Assembly (NCBI GenBank): GCA_023230665.1
Contig: JALNWY010000005.1
Location: forward strand, 1 to 47,076
Source of the DNA: Deltaproteobacteria bacterium
GTDB lineage: Bacteria; Desulfobacterota; Desulfomonilia; UBA1062
Reading direction: 5' to 3'
DNA: 47,076 bases
How positions within the stretch are numbered: the first letter of the stretch is position 1; each line of letters begins with the position of its first letter. The notes under the pieces are model-generated. The model ran no database searches. It saw nothing but the letters and a program-made list of their open reading frames with translations, and had not been told where the DNA came from. This document shows, one piece after another, positions 1-8,784 of the stretch. The translations under genes were made by a program, and so were the position numbers.

Positions 1-1
1 C

Positions 2-613
2 TCAGCGCGTTCCCTGCTCAGGGACCTCATCCCGGGCTGCAATATATTCTGCCTGGACCAGGTTCATTCCGGCAGGGTCGTGCTTGCCGAGGACCTCGCC
101 CCCTTCGAGACGCCCCGGGCCGACGGGATCATCTCTCGCGACACGGGTGCCGTGCTCTGCGTGCGCACGGCAGACTGTGTTCCCGTGCTGGCGTGGGCCA
201 GAGACATGCCGCTGAACGCAGCGGTTCATGCCGGCTGGAGGGGGCTGGCGCAGGGCATCGTGGCCACGTGCATCCGCATGATGCGCTCTCTGGGGGCCAG
301 GGATATCGGGGCGGGCATCGGCCCCTCGATCGGCCCGTGCTGCTACGAGGTGGGCCGGGAGGTTGTGGGCGCGCTCGGTGCAGAGCCTTTTGTCAGGTCA
401 GACGGGTCGCTGGCGGTTGACTTGAGGGAAACGGTCCGGTCCCAGCTCCAGGATTCCGGGGTGAGCGGAAACGCCATTGAAATGTACGATTTCTGCACTG
501 CGTGCAACACTGGCCGGTTTTTTTCCTATCGCAGGCAGGGCAAGCAGGCAGGAAGAAACCTGGCGCTTATCGGAGGAAAGTCATGGTCGTTGCCGGGCTT
601 ACCGGTGGGATAG
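2..613 (+). CDS. pgeF: PgeF/YfiH-family purine nucleoside phosphorylase (laccase domain), 5' partial
   Basis: The reading frame is open from base 2, so the N-terminus lies outside the window. The visible part holds the conserved core of the multicopper polyphenol oxidase/YfiH fold: LDQVHSGRV near the window edge, then RTADCVPVL, AAVHAGWRGL, GIGPSIGPCCYEVG and, close to the end, TACNTGRFFSYRR. The His and Cys residues of these motifs form the zinc site of the family, which acts on purine nucleosides and was formerly called laccase or DUF152. The last 31 bases overlap the chosen start of coaE, implying translational coupling. Assignment is strong; the exact substrate is not visible in the sequence. 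Confidence 0.9.
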   Translation, partial: SARSLLRDLIPGCNIFCLDQVHSGRVVLAEDLAPFETPRADGIISRDTGAVLCVRTADCVPVLAWARDMPLNAAVHAGWRGLAQGIVATCIRMMRSLGARDIGAGIGPSIGPCCYEVGREVVGALGAEPFVRSDGSLAVDLRETVRSQLQDSGVSGNAIEMYDFCTACNTGRFFSYRRQGKQAGRNLALIGGKSWSLPGLPVG

Positions 614-1212
614 CTACGGGCAAGTCCACGGTGACCGCGCTTTTTGCCTCGTTCGGGGCCGCGATCATCGATGCGGACCGGATCGCCCGCGAGGTCGTGG
701 CCCGCGGGAGCCCTGCATGGAAAAAGATCATGGAGCATTTCGGCGCCGGGGTGCTCCGGCCGGACAGCGAGCTTGACAGGGAACGCCTGGGCAGTCTCAT
801 ATTCAGCGATACAGCTCAGAAGGATGTCCTCAACCGCATCGTCCATCCCGAGGTCTTTCAGGAAATGGACCGGCGCATCCGGGAACTCCGGGAAGAAAAC
901 CGGGCAGAGGTCGTGATCTGCGATGTGCCGCTGCTCATCGAGACCGGCATGCACATCGGCTTTGACGAGGTGGTCCTGGTGTACGTCCCCGAGCCGCTCC
1001 AGATCAGGAGGCTCATGGACCGGGACGGCATCTCGCGCGACGAGGCCGTCCGGAAGGTGCGCGCGCAGATGTCCATAGAGGAAAAAAGGGCGTATGCGAC
1101 TATTGTGGTTGACAACAGCGCCTCCCAAGAGGAAACGGCCGGGAATGCCCTGCGGGCCTACGAATACCTGCAGGAGCGCGCCGCCGAGGCAAAGCGCAGG
1201 GAGAAACACTGA
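583..1212 (+). CDS. coaE: Dephospho-CoA kinase
   Basis: CoaE performs the last step of coenzyme A synthesis, ATP-dependent phosphorylation of the 3'-hydroxyl of dephospho-CoA in the cytosol. The protein starts with the signature AGLTGGIATGKST, a P-loop preceded by the family's typical GLTGGI. It continues with IDADRIAREVV (substrate-binding DAD/R segment), a VHPEVF motif and VICDVPLLIETG. At 209 residues it has the usual length. ATG 583 is preferred over the upstream ATG at 502 because the P-loop should sit about eight residues from the N-terminus and GGAGG lies just upstream (572-576). The start lies inside the pgeF frame. C-terminal residues are charged and lysine/arginine-rich, as often seen. 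Confidence 0.95.
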   Translation: MVVAGLTGGIATGKSTVTALFASFGAAIIDADRIAREVVARGSPAWKKIMEHFGAGVLRPDSELDRERLGSLIFSDTAQKDVLNRIVHPEVFQEMDRRIRELREENRAEVVICDVPLLIETGMHIGFDEVVLVYVPEPLQIRRLMDRDGISRDEAVRKVRAQMSIEEKRAYATIVVDNSASQEETAGNALRAYEYLQERAAEAKRREKH

Positions 1213-1350
1213 ACAGGCCCGGGGGCATCCGTGAATCCTCCTGCCTGGTTCACGTAATCGGAATCCTGCGGTCAAGAAATCTCTCCATGACTGCTCCAAA
1301 TATTCCACACGCACCACGGGTATACGAAGAAGAAGGAATGGTGAGGAGAC

Positions 1351-2196
1351 TCAGTCTTTCGACAGGGGCCGAGGTGGTGCGTCGGGCATTTCCGATGAAC
1401 CTCTTGCGGAGGCCTGCCTACGGGAGAGATCGCCGCCATCCTCTCTTCTTGCCCTGGCTCCGTCCTGCTCCAGCATCTCTTTGCGAATGAGCGACTCAAA
1501 CTGCTTGGCCTCCCGGGAATGCGGATTGGTAGAAATGGATTTCTCGATCCATTTCAGGGCATTGGCCCAGTCCTTTGTATCGTAATACAGGCGGGCCACG
1601 TTGAAGTAGAGGTTCTCGTCGCCAGGGGAAATCTCGATGGCCTTCATATAGTTCGCCAGCGCCTCCTCCACCATATTGGCCTTTCTCAGCTCGATGCCGA
1701 ACTCGTTGAAGATGTGCTTGTTTTCTTCTTCAAAGATGGCCTCGATTTGGGAGAGCTTCTGGAACACGTTCTTCGCCTTGTCGACCTGGCCCATCTCCAT
1801 GTACAGGGTTCCCACGCCGAAATTGGCGCGGATACTGTCCGGATCGATCTTCAAAGCCGAGTTGTACTCCCACTCGGCAGAGTTGAACTCATTGCGCGAG
1901 CGATGTTTTTCCGCCAGCGCAATGTGCTTGTCCGTTTCACGTTCTTCCTTGGTTTTCACTTTATAGTCGGGCTCGAAGGTGTATTTGCTCATGAATTCAT
2001 CATAGGACATCTTGATGACGATGCCGGTGGGCTGTCCTTCATTTCCGAGATAGGTCACCTGCACGAGCTCATCGTCCAGCTGTTCCGCACGGCAATAGTT
2101 CTTGACGTGCTGAGTCTTCTTCGTGTGTCCGGTTCCCAGGGTGATGGTGGTTTCCTCAAAAAAAACACCTTTGATCTTCTTGATCGCGCTGTCCAT
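1351..2196 (-). CDS. TPR-repeat protein of unknown role
   Basis: A 281-residue soluble protein. Residues 1-85 form an unrecognised beta-rich domain (starts MDSAIKKIKG). Residues about 90-228 are four tetratricopeptide-like repeats, with readable helices such as AEWEYNSALKIDPDS and ANYMKAIEISPGDENLYF. The last 40 residues are charged, proline-rich and probably disordered. No signal peptide is seen. ATG 2196 was chosen over an ATG 99 bases upstream because AGAAAGG precedes it and the longer form adds an AT-rich, non-family-like N-terminus. It is convergent with coaE and divergent from proC. TPRs normally mediate protein-protein contact; no partner can be read from the neighbourhood. Confidence 0.75.
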   Translation of the reverse strand: MDSAIKKIKGVFFEETTITLGTGHTKKTQHVKNYCRAEQLDDELVQVTYLGNEGQPTGIVIKMSYDEFMSKYTFEPDYKVKTKEERETDKHIALAEKHRSRNEFNSAEWEYNSALKIDPDSIRANFGVGTLYMEMGQVDKAKNVFQKLSQIEAIFEEENKHIFNEFGIELRKANMVEEALANYMKAIEISPGDENLYFNVARLYYDTKDWANALKWIEKSISTNPHSREAKQFESLIRKEMLEQDGARARREDGGDLSRRQASARGSSEMPDAPPRPLSKD

Positions 2197-2229
2197 AGCC
2201 TTTCTATCGGAATATAAAAATCTTATGTT

Positions 2230-2258
2230 TAGAATATTTTGCCGGAAATGAGTATAAT
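2230..2258 (+). promoter_or_regulatory. Possible sigma-70 promoter for proC
   Basis: A perfect TATAAT lies at 2253-2258 in the AT-rich divergent gap between the TPR gene and proC, about 64 bases upstream of the proC start. The corresponding -35 region (around 2229-2235, TTTAGAAT) is a poor match to TTGACA, so only the -10 element is well supported. Confidence 0.35.
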
Positions 2259-2321
2259 GGGGACAAAGAAACACCCGGAGGATAAAACGCACCATCTTGT
2301 GCGAAAAGGAAGGAGGATACC

Positions 2322-3122
2322 ATGGCTGTTATCGGTTTTATCGGCGCCGGAAACATGGCCGAGGCGATAATGGGGGGCATACTCGGGAAGGGCTTGTACG
2401 CATCCTCGGATGTCATCATATACGATGCCCGTCCCGAGCGTATGAAGGAGATGCACGGACGCTACGGAGTCGAGACGGCCGGAGGCGCTGAGGAACTGGT
2501 GGAAAAAAGCGAGGTGGTCATCCTGGCGGTCAAGCCCGACGGGATCGGCCCGGTTCTGGAACAGGTGCGGGAGCCGCTTGCAGAAAGGCTGATCATCAGC
2601 ATTGCTGCGGGTGTGCCCATCGATTCCATCCAGGCGGTCGCCGGGCAGCAGTCCCGGGTGGTCCGAATCATGCCCAACACCCCGGCGCTGGTGCTCGAGG
2701 GAGTTTCCGCACTGTGTCCCTCGCCCTCGTGCTCTCCTGAAGACATCAACACCGCTCTGGAGATATTTTCTGCCATAGGCATATGCCGGCAGGTGGAAGA
2801 GCGGCTGATGAATGCGGTGACCGCCCTGTCCGGATCAGGTCCTGCATTCTGCTTCCTCCTCTTGGAGGCCCTCGCCGACGGCGGGGTGCGCGCGGGGCTC
2901 CCACGGGAACTCGCCCTGGAGCTGGCCGGCGCGACCCTGAGAGGAGCTGCCGCCATGGTTCTGAAGACCGGAAGGCACCCCGGAGAGCTCAAGGACATGG
3001 TAGCGTCTCCCGGAGGGACGACTATCGAGGGGCTCGGCGTGCTGGAGTCCAGAGGATTCAGGTCCGCGGCCATGGACGCGGTGTTTGCGGCATATCAGAA
3101 GGCGTCGCGGCTCGTCTCCTAG
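2322..3122 (+). CDS. proC: Pyrroline-5-carboxylate reductase
   Basis: ProC reduces 1-pyrroline-5-carboxylate to proline with NAD(P)H, the final step of proline synthesis. The 266-residue protein begins MAVIGFIGAGNMAEAI, the Rossmann nucleotide-binding glycine motif. It has VILAVKPDGI, RIMPNTPALV and, near the C-terminus, the family signature around residues 220-245 (TGRHPGELKDMVASPGGTTI). Length is normal. A strong Shine-Dalgarno (AAGGAGGATACC) precedes the ATG. It faces the LOG-family gene convergently with a 58-base gap containing only a weak 5-bp hairpin (GGCCC/GGGCC, 3122-3136) that lacks a T-tract. Confidence 0.95.
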   Translation: MAVIGFIGAGNMAEAIMGGILGKGLYASSDVIIYDARPERMKEMHGRYGVETAGGAEELVEKSEVVILAVKPDGIGPVLEQVREPLAERLIISIAAGVPIDSIQAVAGQQSRVVRIMPNTPALVLEGVSALCPSPSCSPEDINTALEIFSAIGICRQVEERLMNAVTALSGSGPAFCFLLLEALADGGVRAGLPRELALELAGATLRGAAAMVLKTGRHPGELKDMVASPGGTTIEGLGVLESRGFRSAAMDAVFAAYQKASRLVS

Positions 3123-3180
3123 GCCCTCTTTGGGCCCCGTTCATCTACAGAAAGGACCCGAGGCCGTCAAGGAGGGTCAC

Positions 3181-3831
3181 CTAAACCCTGGTGTTCTTGA
3201 TGATCTCCACCGCATCGCCGGGCGAATCCACCACCGTGAAGATGGCCATATCCTCCTGGAGGATCTTCATCTCGTTGAGCATGGTGTCCTGCATCCAGTC
3301 CAGGAGCCCGCTCCAGAAGTCCGAGCCCACGAGAATGACCGGGAAGGGCTTTATTTTGTCCGTCTGGATGAGCGTGAGCGACTCGAAGAGCTCGTCCATG
3401 GTGCCGAACCCGCCGGGGAAGATGACGTAGCTCATGGCATACTTGATGAACATGACCTTTCTCACGAAGAAATAGCGGAAGTTGAGATGGATGTTCGTGT
3501 AGGGGTTCATGGCCTGCTCGAAGGGGAGCACGATGTTGAGCCCCACCGACTGGCCCCCTGCCTCAAACGCCCCCTTGTTCGCCGCCTCCATGATGCCGGG
3601 GCCTCCACCCGTGATCACGCTGTAGCCCTCCCGGGCAAGCATGCCGGCCAGCTCCGCGGCCATGCGGTAGTATTTGTCCTCCGGCCGGCACCGGGCGGAA
3701 CCGAAGATGGTGACTGCAGGCTCCAGGGATGAAAGGGTCTCGATGCCGTCCACGAACTCCGCCATGATGCGGAAGATCCTCCACGACTCCTGAGGGCTGA
3801 TCTGATCGATGATATACCTGTCGTTCTTCAT
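3181..3831 (-). CDS. LOG-family protein (TIGR00730-type nucleotide 5'-monophosphate phosphoribohydrolase-like)
   Basis: The 216-residue protein has the family's diagnostic motifs: VTIFGSARC near residue 40, VITGGGPGIMEAANKGA, and PGGFGTMDELFESLTLIQ (the PGGxGTxxE active-site loop). LOG proteins cleave cytokinin-type or other nucleoside 5'-monophosphates to free base and ribose phosphate; many bacterial members are mis-annotated as lysine decarboxylases. Here a housekeeping nucleotide-hydrolase role is inferred. The gene stands between proC and a divergent PHP gene, so context does not narrow the substrate. Confidence 0.85.
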   Translation of the reverse strand: MKNDRYIIDQISPQESWRIFRIMAEFVDGIETLSSLEPAVTIFGSARCRPEDKYYRMAAELAGMLAREGYSVITGGGPGIMEAANKGAFEAGGQSVGLNIVLPFEQAMNPYTNIHLNFRYFFVRKVMFIKYAMSYVIFPGGFGTMDELFESLTLIQTDKIKPFPVILVGSDFWSGLLDWMQDTMLNEMKILQEDMAIFTVVDSPGDAVEIIKNTRV

Positions 3832-3899
3832 GCATGCTCCTTGCCTTGCCGCCCGGTCTTCCCTCCATGCGGCGGTTATGTTATGGGTTCATCAGCGTG

Positions 3900-4763
3900 A
3901 TGATCGATCTCCATGTCCATACAACATATTCCAGCGACGGGCAATATTCCCCGGCAGAGATCCTTTCCCTGGCAGCATGCCGGGGGGTGCGCACCCTGGC
4001 CTTCTGCGATCACATGGACTTTTGCGCCGTGCCCGAAGGGCTGAATGCCGCCCGGGCCGGCAATGTCGAGCTCTTCAGCGGTGTGGAAATATCCACCGCA
4101 TTCAAAGGCCGGGAGCATCATCTGATCTGCTATGGGTTCGATCCGCTCGACTCCCGCATCCGCGAGTTCATCGACCGTTCCTGCAGGGGCATATGGCAGG
4201 GCATCTCCGCCATCATCGAGCGTTTCCGGGAGATGGGCTTTCTGCTTGAGGAAGACGACATCACAGGATGGGGAAAATCGATCCCGACCGGGGTGACCTT
4301 TCTCGACGCGCTGGTGAAGCGCAACCCCCGTGACCCGCGGATACTCCGGTATATCCGGGGAGACCGCGCTGATTCCCCCTACCTGAATTTCTACCAGGAC
4401 TTTTCCCGGGCAGGGCTCGGGGAAGCCCTCTCTTCGGGCCTTCCCGATCTGGTCCAGACCCTTCGTGATATCGAGCCCTGCGGCATTCTCGTCCTGGCCC
4501 ATCCAGGCGGAATGGACAGGGCAAGCCTCCGGGAGCTGCAATCGCACGGGGTTCGAGGGATCGAAGTGTACAGTACCCACCACGGGCCTGCGGTCACCGG
4601 GTATCTTGCCGGGAGTGCCGTCTCGCTGGGTCTCTTGGCGAGCGCCGGGTCGGATTTTCACGGCGAGAGGATCAAACCGGATATCCGCCTGGGCGATGCG
4701 CCGGGACAGCCGGATGCGGCCCTGATCGAAGCGATTCGGGAAAAGATGTCCGCCTGGCAGTGA
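3900..4763 (+). CDS. PHP-domain phosphoesterase
   Basis: Metal-dependent phosphoesterase of the polymerase-and-histidinol-phosphatase superfamily, 287 residues from ATG 3900. The metal ligands are visible in order: DLHVHTTYSSDG at the N-terminus, FCDHMDF, an acidic GVEIS strand, LAHPGGMD and AGSDFHGE. A roughly 90-residue insert between the third and fourth motifs contains FYQDF, seen in PHP proteins of the YciV/RNase AM group. The start is uncertain: GTG 3897, ATG 3900 and ATG 3867 are in frame and none has a clear ribosome-binding site; 3900 places the HxH motif where the family has it. Substrate could be histidinol phosphate, a nucleoside bisphosphate or short RNA. Confidence 0.75.
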   Translation: MIDLHVHTTYSSDGQYSPAEILSLAACRGVRTLAFCDHMDFCAVPEGLNAARAGNVELFSGVEISTAFKGREHHLICYGFDPLDSRIREFIDRSCRGIWQGISAIIERFREMGFLLEEDDITGWGKSIPTGVTFLDALVKRNPRDPRILRYIRGDRADSPYLNFYQDFSRAGLGEALSSGLPDLVQTLRDIEPCGILVLAHPGGMDRASLRELQSHGVRGIEVYSTHHGPAVTGYLAGSAVSLGLLASAGSDFHGERIKPDIRLGDAPGQPDAALIEAIREKMSAWQ

Positions 4764-4822
4764 GCGGGAGGGGGGAACAGAACCAGGGGCGTGAAAGGCG
4801 GATCGCCGGGATAGGGTGCGCG

Positions 4823-6436
4823 TCATTGCTCGATGATCACAGGCTCCAGGAGGATCACCAGCTCGTCGGTTTCCACGGTCTTGATCTTCTGGCTGAAGAG
4901 GTAGCCCAGGATGGGTATGTCTCCCAGGATGGGGATGCTCTTTTTCTGATCAGTGAGGCTCTTGCTGATGAGCCCGCCCAGCGCGACGATACTTCCGCTT
5001 TTGACCCTGAGCTGCGTGGTGACCTCTTTCAGATCCACGGTGGGGAGGGTGTAGATGTTTCCGCTGATGGATGTCTCCTTCAACTCCACGACCCTGCTCT
5101 TGATAGGGGTGATGCTTAAGTTCACCTGGTTCGTCTCCAGATCGATGTACGGCTGTACGCCGAGCATGACCCCGTCAAAGATGGAGCCGATGGTAACCTC
5201 GGGCGAGGTGATCGTGGTTCCTCCCTCCACGGTGGTGATGGTCAGCTCGATCTCCTGGATATACGAGGTGCTCGTGCCCACGCTGATGAGTGCAGGCTGG
5301 CCGTTGGCCACCCTGATTCTGGGGTTGGAGAGCACCTTGATCTCTCCATACTGGGCCAGGGCGTTGAGCGCCGCGTTGAACCCGTGCTCCTGCGAACTCA
5401 CCTGGATCTCCAGAGACGGAACCAGGTTGTCCGTGGAGAGGGCGAGGTTCTGCCGGATGGGGTTGAATACATAGTCGCCGATGGTCCCGTGAATGCTGGA
5501 CCAGTCAATGCCGTACCGGCACGAGTCGCTGAGGTTGACCTCAAGGATCTTTGCCGTGATGAGGACCTGCGAATTGTAATAGGTCTTCAAGGTCCTGATA
5601 TACGATTCTATCCGATCCACGGCGTCTCTGCGGTCGTTGATCTCCAGGAAGCCCACGATCCGGTTGAGCGAGTAGGTGCCGTACGGCGTCAGGGAGGAGC
5701 GGATAACCTGCTCGATCTGGGCGTAGATGTCGATATCTTCCGATGTAGTGGTGTGCCTGATGGAGAACTCACCGGAAAGAGGTGTTGTAGAGTTCTCCCC
5801 GTTCGAACTCGAGCCCAGGACATCGCCTCCCACCGAAAGGCGCGTCTCTTTCCGGGACGATACAAAGTTGAGGTGAAAGGCCTTTGATGCTGTTCCGCTG
5901 ACGTACAGGCAGTCTTCCCTGATCTCCGAGAAGACGTGCAGAGAGGCTGAAATGCCTTCCAGGGCCTGTTCCAGCGGGGTATTGTTGAAGGCCACAGTGA
6001 CCGGCCTTAAAGGAATGAGCGTGCTGTTCGATCCCGGGCTCTGCGAATTCCGGGCGTCTCCCCCCGGCTGATCCGGCTGCGCCGGGACTGAAGCAGAAGG
6101 AGAGGTGTCAGAGAGCGCGGTGACAGGAATCACCTCCGCACTGACAAGCCGGGAGTCGATGACCAGATCGAGGCCGGCGACCTCGGCAATGGCGGAGAAG
6201 ATGTCGGTGAACGGGGCGTTCTTTGCCGCCAGGGTAATGGTCTTGCCCGAGAGAGGGCTTTTTTCTTCCACTGCAGGAGATTTCATCTCAGGAAGCGAGC
6301 GAGGGACAGGGGGTGTTGCCTCACTGGTCTCTTCTTGTACCGTGAAGTCTTCTTTCTTCATGAGCCTGTCCGTGGAGCATCCCCACAGCAGGGCCATGAT
6401 GCACAGATAGAGCATATGTCTAGTACACTTTGACAT
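4823..6436 (-). CDS. mshL: MshL/PilQ-type secretin, outer-membrane pilus pore
   Basis: A 537-residue secretin that would form the outer-membrane channel for the pilus. A hydrophobic signal with a loose lipobox (LLWGC) starts the protein. Residues about 65-95 match the short secretin/TonB N-terminal domain (ITLAAKNAPFTDIFSAIAEV), and a second VTVAFNNTPLEQALEGI segment follows. The C-terminal 230 residues are the secretin core, with NPRIRVANGQPALISVG and the signature VALGGLISKS then PILGDIPILGYLF. ATG 6436 has AGGAG 8 bases upstream and was preferred to an in-frame codon at 6451. It overlaps the preceding gene by 17 bases and is the last gene of the pilus operon, converging on the PHP gene. 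Confidence 0.9.
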   Translation of the reverse strand: MSKCTRHMLYLCIMALLWGCSTDRLMKKEDFTVQEETSEATPPVPRSLPEMKSPAVEEKSPLSGKTITLAAKNAPFTDIFSAIAEVAGLDLVIDSRLVSAEVIPVTALSDTSPSASVPAQPDQPGGDARNSQSPGSNSTLIPLRPVTVAFNNTPLEQALEGISASLHVFSEIREDCLYVSGTASKAFHLNFVSSRKETRLSVGGDVLGSSSNGENSTTPLSGEFSIRHTTTSEDIDIYAQIEQVIRSSLTPYGTYSLNRIVGFLEINDRRDAVDRIESYIRTLKTYYNSQVLITAKILEVNLSDSCRYGIDWSSIHGTIGDYVFNPIRQNLALSTDNLVPSLEIQVSSQEHGFNAALNALAQYGEIKVLSNPRIRVANGQPALISVGTSTSYIQEIELTITTVEGGTTITSPEVTIGSIFDGVMLGVQPYIDLETNQVNLSITPIKSRVVELKETSISGNIYTLPTVDLKEVTTQLRVKSGSIVALGGLISKSLTDQKKSIPILGDIPILGYLFSQKIKTVETDELVILLEPVIIEQ

Positions 6437-6857
6437 GGATAGTCTCCTCAATACCGCTCATATATCGTATGGTGATCGCGTCTTTTTCGATGGCCTTCAG
6501 GATGAAGGCATCTGTTCTGTCACCCACCTGCATTTTTCTGCCGTTCATGACGCAGAAGCTCTTTGTACCGTTTTCCACGATCATGCTCACGAAGACCGGG
6601 ATGAGGGTCTCCGGTCTCTGAGAGCCGTTCTCCTCATCCGGAATGCTTGGAGAGAACACGTTTCTGATGGATCCGGCCGCACCTGGGGAGGTGCTCTCCT
6701 GAGACGAGAAACCGAGCCGGTCGATATAGCTGAGAAACTCCGGCCTGTCCGGCACATAGGGTGTATGGCCCGAGGTAAGCAGGAGCACGATGATACCCCC
6801 AAGAAGGGCGATGAGCGGGGATGCGAAGAGGGCGAGGATCCCGGTGTCTATCTTCAC
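6420..6857 (-). CDS. MshK-like (PilP/GspC-like) inner-membrane periplasmic protein
   Basis: A 145-residue protein with one N-terminal membrane helix (residues about 8-28, LFASPLIALLGGIIVLLL), a low-complexity linker and a small periplasmic domain. That domain reads GRKMQVGDRTDAFILKAI followed by an EKDAITIRY strand. This Gxx(x)VGD...I...D.V pattern is the homology-region fold of GspC and PilP, which link the inner-membrane assembly complex to the secretin. The gene overlaps its neighbours by 4 bases upstream (ATGA) and 17 bases downstream. Identification as MshK-like rests on size, topology and position before the secretin. Confidence 0.6.
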   Translation of the reverse strand: MKIDTGILALFASPLIALLGGIIVLLLTSGHTPYVPDRPEFLSYIDRLGFSSQESTSPGAAGSIRNVFSPSIPDEENGSQRPETLIPVFVSMIVENGTKSFCVMNGRKMQVGDRTDAFILKAIEKDAITIRYMSGIEETIHVKVY

Positions 6858-7252
6858 GGGTGTCCCCCTCCCATCCTGAAGCCGGTCACTGCCAGCCGTA
6901 TGCCTTCAGGCGTGCTCTGGACCGTTGCACAGTCCAGGAAAAAAAATCCTTCTGCATAAGTCGAGACGAGCTTTTCATTGAGTTCGCTGAAATTCTTCGG
7001 ATAGAGCGCGATGTCGTAGCTCACGTTCGCGGTCTGCTCGTCTGAGAGATCTCTCAGTCTTTTCCAGTGCATTTCCAGGGCGTCGAGCTTCTCCTGGTAT
7101 ACCTGCCGCTCGGCCCGTGCGCGCATGATCGAGGTGAATTTGGCCTGGTTGTACCGGGCATCCGCCCGCTCGGAGAGATAGAACCAGCACGAAGAGGTCA
7201 GGCAGAACATGCTCACGATGCCAAGAGCCACAGCCAGGCGATAGCCCCTCAT
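6854..7252 (-). CDS. MshJ-like (PilO/GspM-like) assembly protein
   Basis: A 132-residue protein with a single N-terminal transmembrane helix, a coiled-coil-like charged stretch (about residues 30-75, rich in Arg/Glu/Lys) and a small C-terminal alpha/beta domain. This is the architecture of PilO, GspM and MshJ, which bridge the cytoplasmic ATPase complex and the periplasm. ATG 7252 overlaps the stop of the preceding gene as ATGA, deciding the start over two upstream in-frame ATGs. Sequence identity to a named family is low by eye; the call is mostly positional. Confidence 0.55.
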   Translation of the reverse strand: MRGYRLAVALGIVSMFCLTSSCWFYLSERADARYNQAKFTSIMRARAERQVYQEKLDALEMHWKRLRDLSDEQTANVSYDIALYPKNFSELNEKLVSTYAEGFFFLDCATVQSTPEGIRLAVTGFRMGGGHP

Positions 7253-8661
7253 TTCTGTGCCTCGCATTCCACGGTGTAGCCGGCCCACCGGTCGGTATGG
7301 CGGAAGGTGGCCCCGGCAACCGGGTAGTGCTCCTGCAGATCAGCGAGAAAAGCGGAGAACAGGCTCTTCGACAGCGGATACTGGGCCCTGATGGCGCCTT
7401 CGATCTTCACCTGGAATACCGCGCTTTCCGGGGAAGGAGTGGAGGCGGGTTTGGAGAGGTGAGGATGTTCATGAGGGTCATCCGATTCGGCCTGCGTTCC
7501 TGGCCTGAAGACCTCCACCCGTTCGATGGAGGTATGGGCCGGGATGGCGCCGGTAATGACGCCCAGCATGGCATGGAGCCTGGGTTCTGATTCGAAGCGC
7601 TGGTACAGGGCGATCAACTCGTTGATGCGGTCCGGGTCCATGCCTTTGAGCAGTGCGGAGCACTCCTGCTCCATCAGGGCCATGTCTTGGATATGGGCAT
7701 TGAGCAAAGCATCGGTCTTTTTTTCGAGGTCCCGGCTCTCCCATGAGCAGCGCAAACCCAGGAGAAAGAGCAGTAACGCGCATGCGATCATGGCCAGGGA
7801 AAGCAGAAGCGAATAACCGGCATAGCAGGCAAGTGTCCTGGTCCGGCGGTAAGGGGCGGGGGTAAAATCGTATTCGCTGCCCAACACGTTTCCCAGGAGT
7901 TCGGGCGCATAGCAGCCGTTGCCGGACTGGTTTTCGAACAGCAGCCCGACCGCTTCGATATCGTTTTTTCGCAGGTCTCGGATGCTTATCTGGCCCTGGC
8001 CGGCCGTGAAGACCGCCTGGGGGGTCTCGTTGTAACTGACCCTGAGCAAAGAGGTCATTTCACTGATCCCGGCCAGCGTTTCCGCGAAGAGGTCAAAGGA
8101 GTTGCTCTTCTGGATCGTGATCAGATGATAGATGATGCCTGCCCTCGTGCCGATGATCCGGACGAACTGGCCATCCTCGAACATCACGATACAGGTCTCT
8201 GCAGTGATTTTTCCTGCTGCTGCCGCGAGGGACGCCTCGATGGGGCGGTAGGCATCGAGCAGGATATCGCTCTGGTTCAGGACCGAGATCCGGTCTACAT
8301 CGCTGCTGAGGATCGCCAGGTAGGAAAACCTGGCCCGCACGGCGTCGATGTCGGAGATCTTGGCGTACGAGACGCAGTAGTCCTCGTTGAACAGGCCGGT
8401 TTTGTCGATCGTGGACCGGATATGGGCCAGGGTGGCATCCTTTGATACGCTGGAGAATTCACCCACGTCGGCATATGCGCTTTTCGACGAAAAACATGCG
8501 CGCACATGCTTCCTGCGGAGCACGGAAGGGGGAAATCCGTCCGCTCCCGAGGATCGCACCTCTTCGAGACGGATCGTCCCGGACTCCATCGTGTAGCGGG
8601 CCGCCTGGTATCCGCTGTCGGTCAGTGAGAGGGTGTATTCTGTCTTTCCGCCTTTTTTCAT
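7249..8661 (-). CDS. MshI-like fused PilM/PilN (GspL-like) assembly protein
   Basis: About 470 residues. The N-terminal 260 residues look like a degenerate actin-like PilM domain (CIVMFEDGQFVRIIGTRAG, a strand-turn typical of the ATPase core, near residue 158). A membrane helix follows at about 279-303 (GYSLLLSLAMIACALLLFLL), then a coiled coil (LEKKTDALLNAHIQDM) and a PilN-like periplasmic ferredoxin-fold domain (AHTSIERVEVF, FQVKIEGAI). This single-protein fusion of PilM and PilN is the layout of MshI and GspL. GTG 8664 directly precedes ATG 8661; either could start. Role: docking the assembly ATPase to the inner-membrane platform. Confidence 0.65.
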   Translation of the reverse strand: MKKGGKTEYTLSLTDSGYQAARYTMESGTIRLEEVRSSGADGFPPSVLRRKHVRACFSSKSAYADVGEFSSVSKDATLAHIRSTIDKTGLFNEDYCVSYAKISDIDAVRARFSYLAILSSDVDRISVLNQSDILLDAYRPIEASLAAAAGKITAETCIVMFEDGQFVRIIGTRAGIIYHLITIQKSNSFDLFAETLAGISEMTSLLRVSYNETPQAVFTAGQGQISIRDLRKNDIEAVGLLFENQSGNGCYAPELLGNVLGSEYDFTPAPYRRTRTLACYAGYSLLLSLAMIACALLLFLLGLRCSWESRDLEKKTDALLNAHIQDMALMEQECSALLKGMDPDRINELIALYQRFESEPRLHAMLGVITGAIPAHTSIERVEVFRPGTQAESDDPHEHPHLSKPASTPSPESAVFQVKIEGAIRAQYPLSKSLFSAFLADLQEHYPVAGATFRHTDRWAGYTVECEAQK

Positions 8662-8784
8662 CACCTGTCGTCCCGCTTGAGTCCGGTCCTTCCTTTTCGT
8701 CCGGCGGGTTCAGCCATGCAGGGAAAACGCTTTTCCCCACGCCTGTGTTCTCGGATTTCAGAGCGAATTTCTTTACGTTGTTCT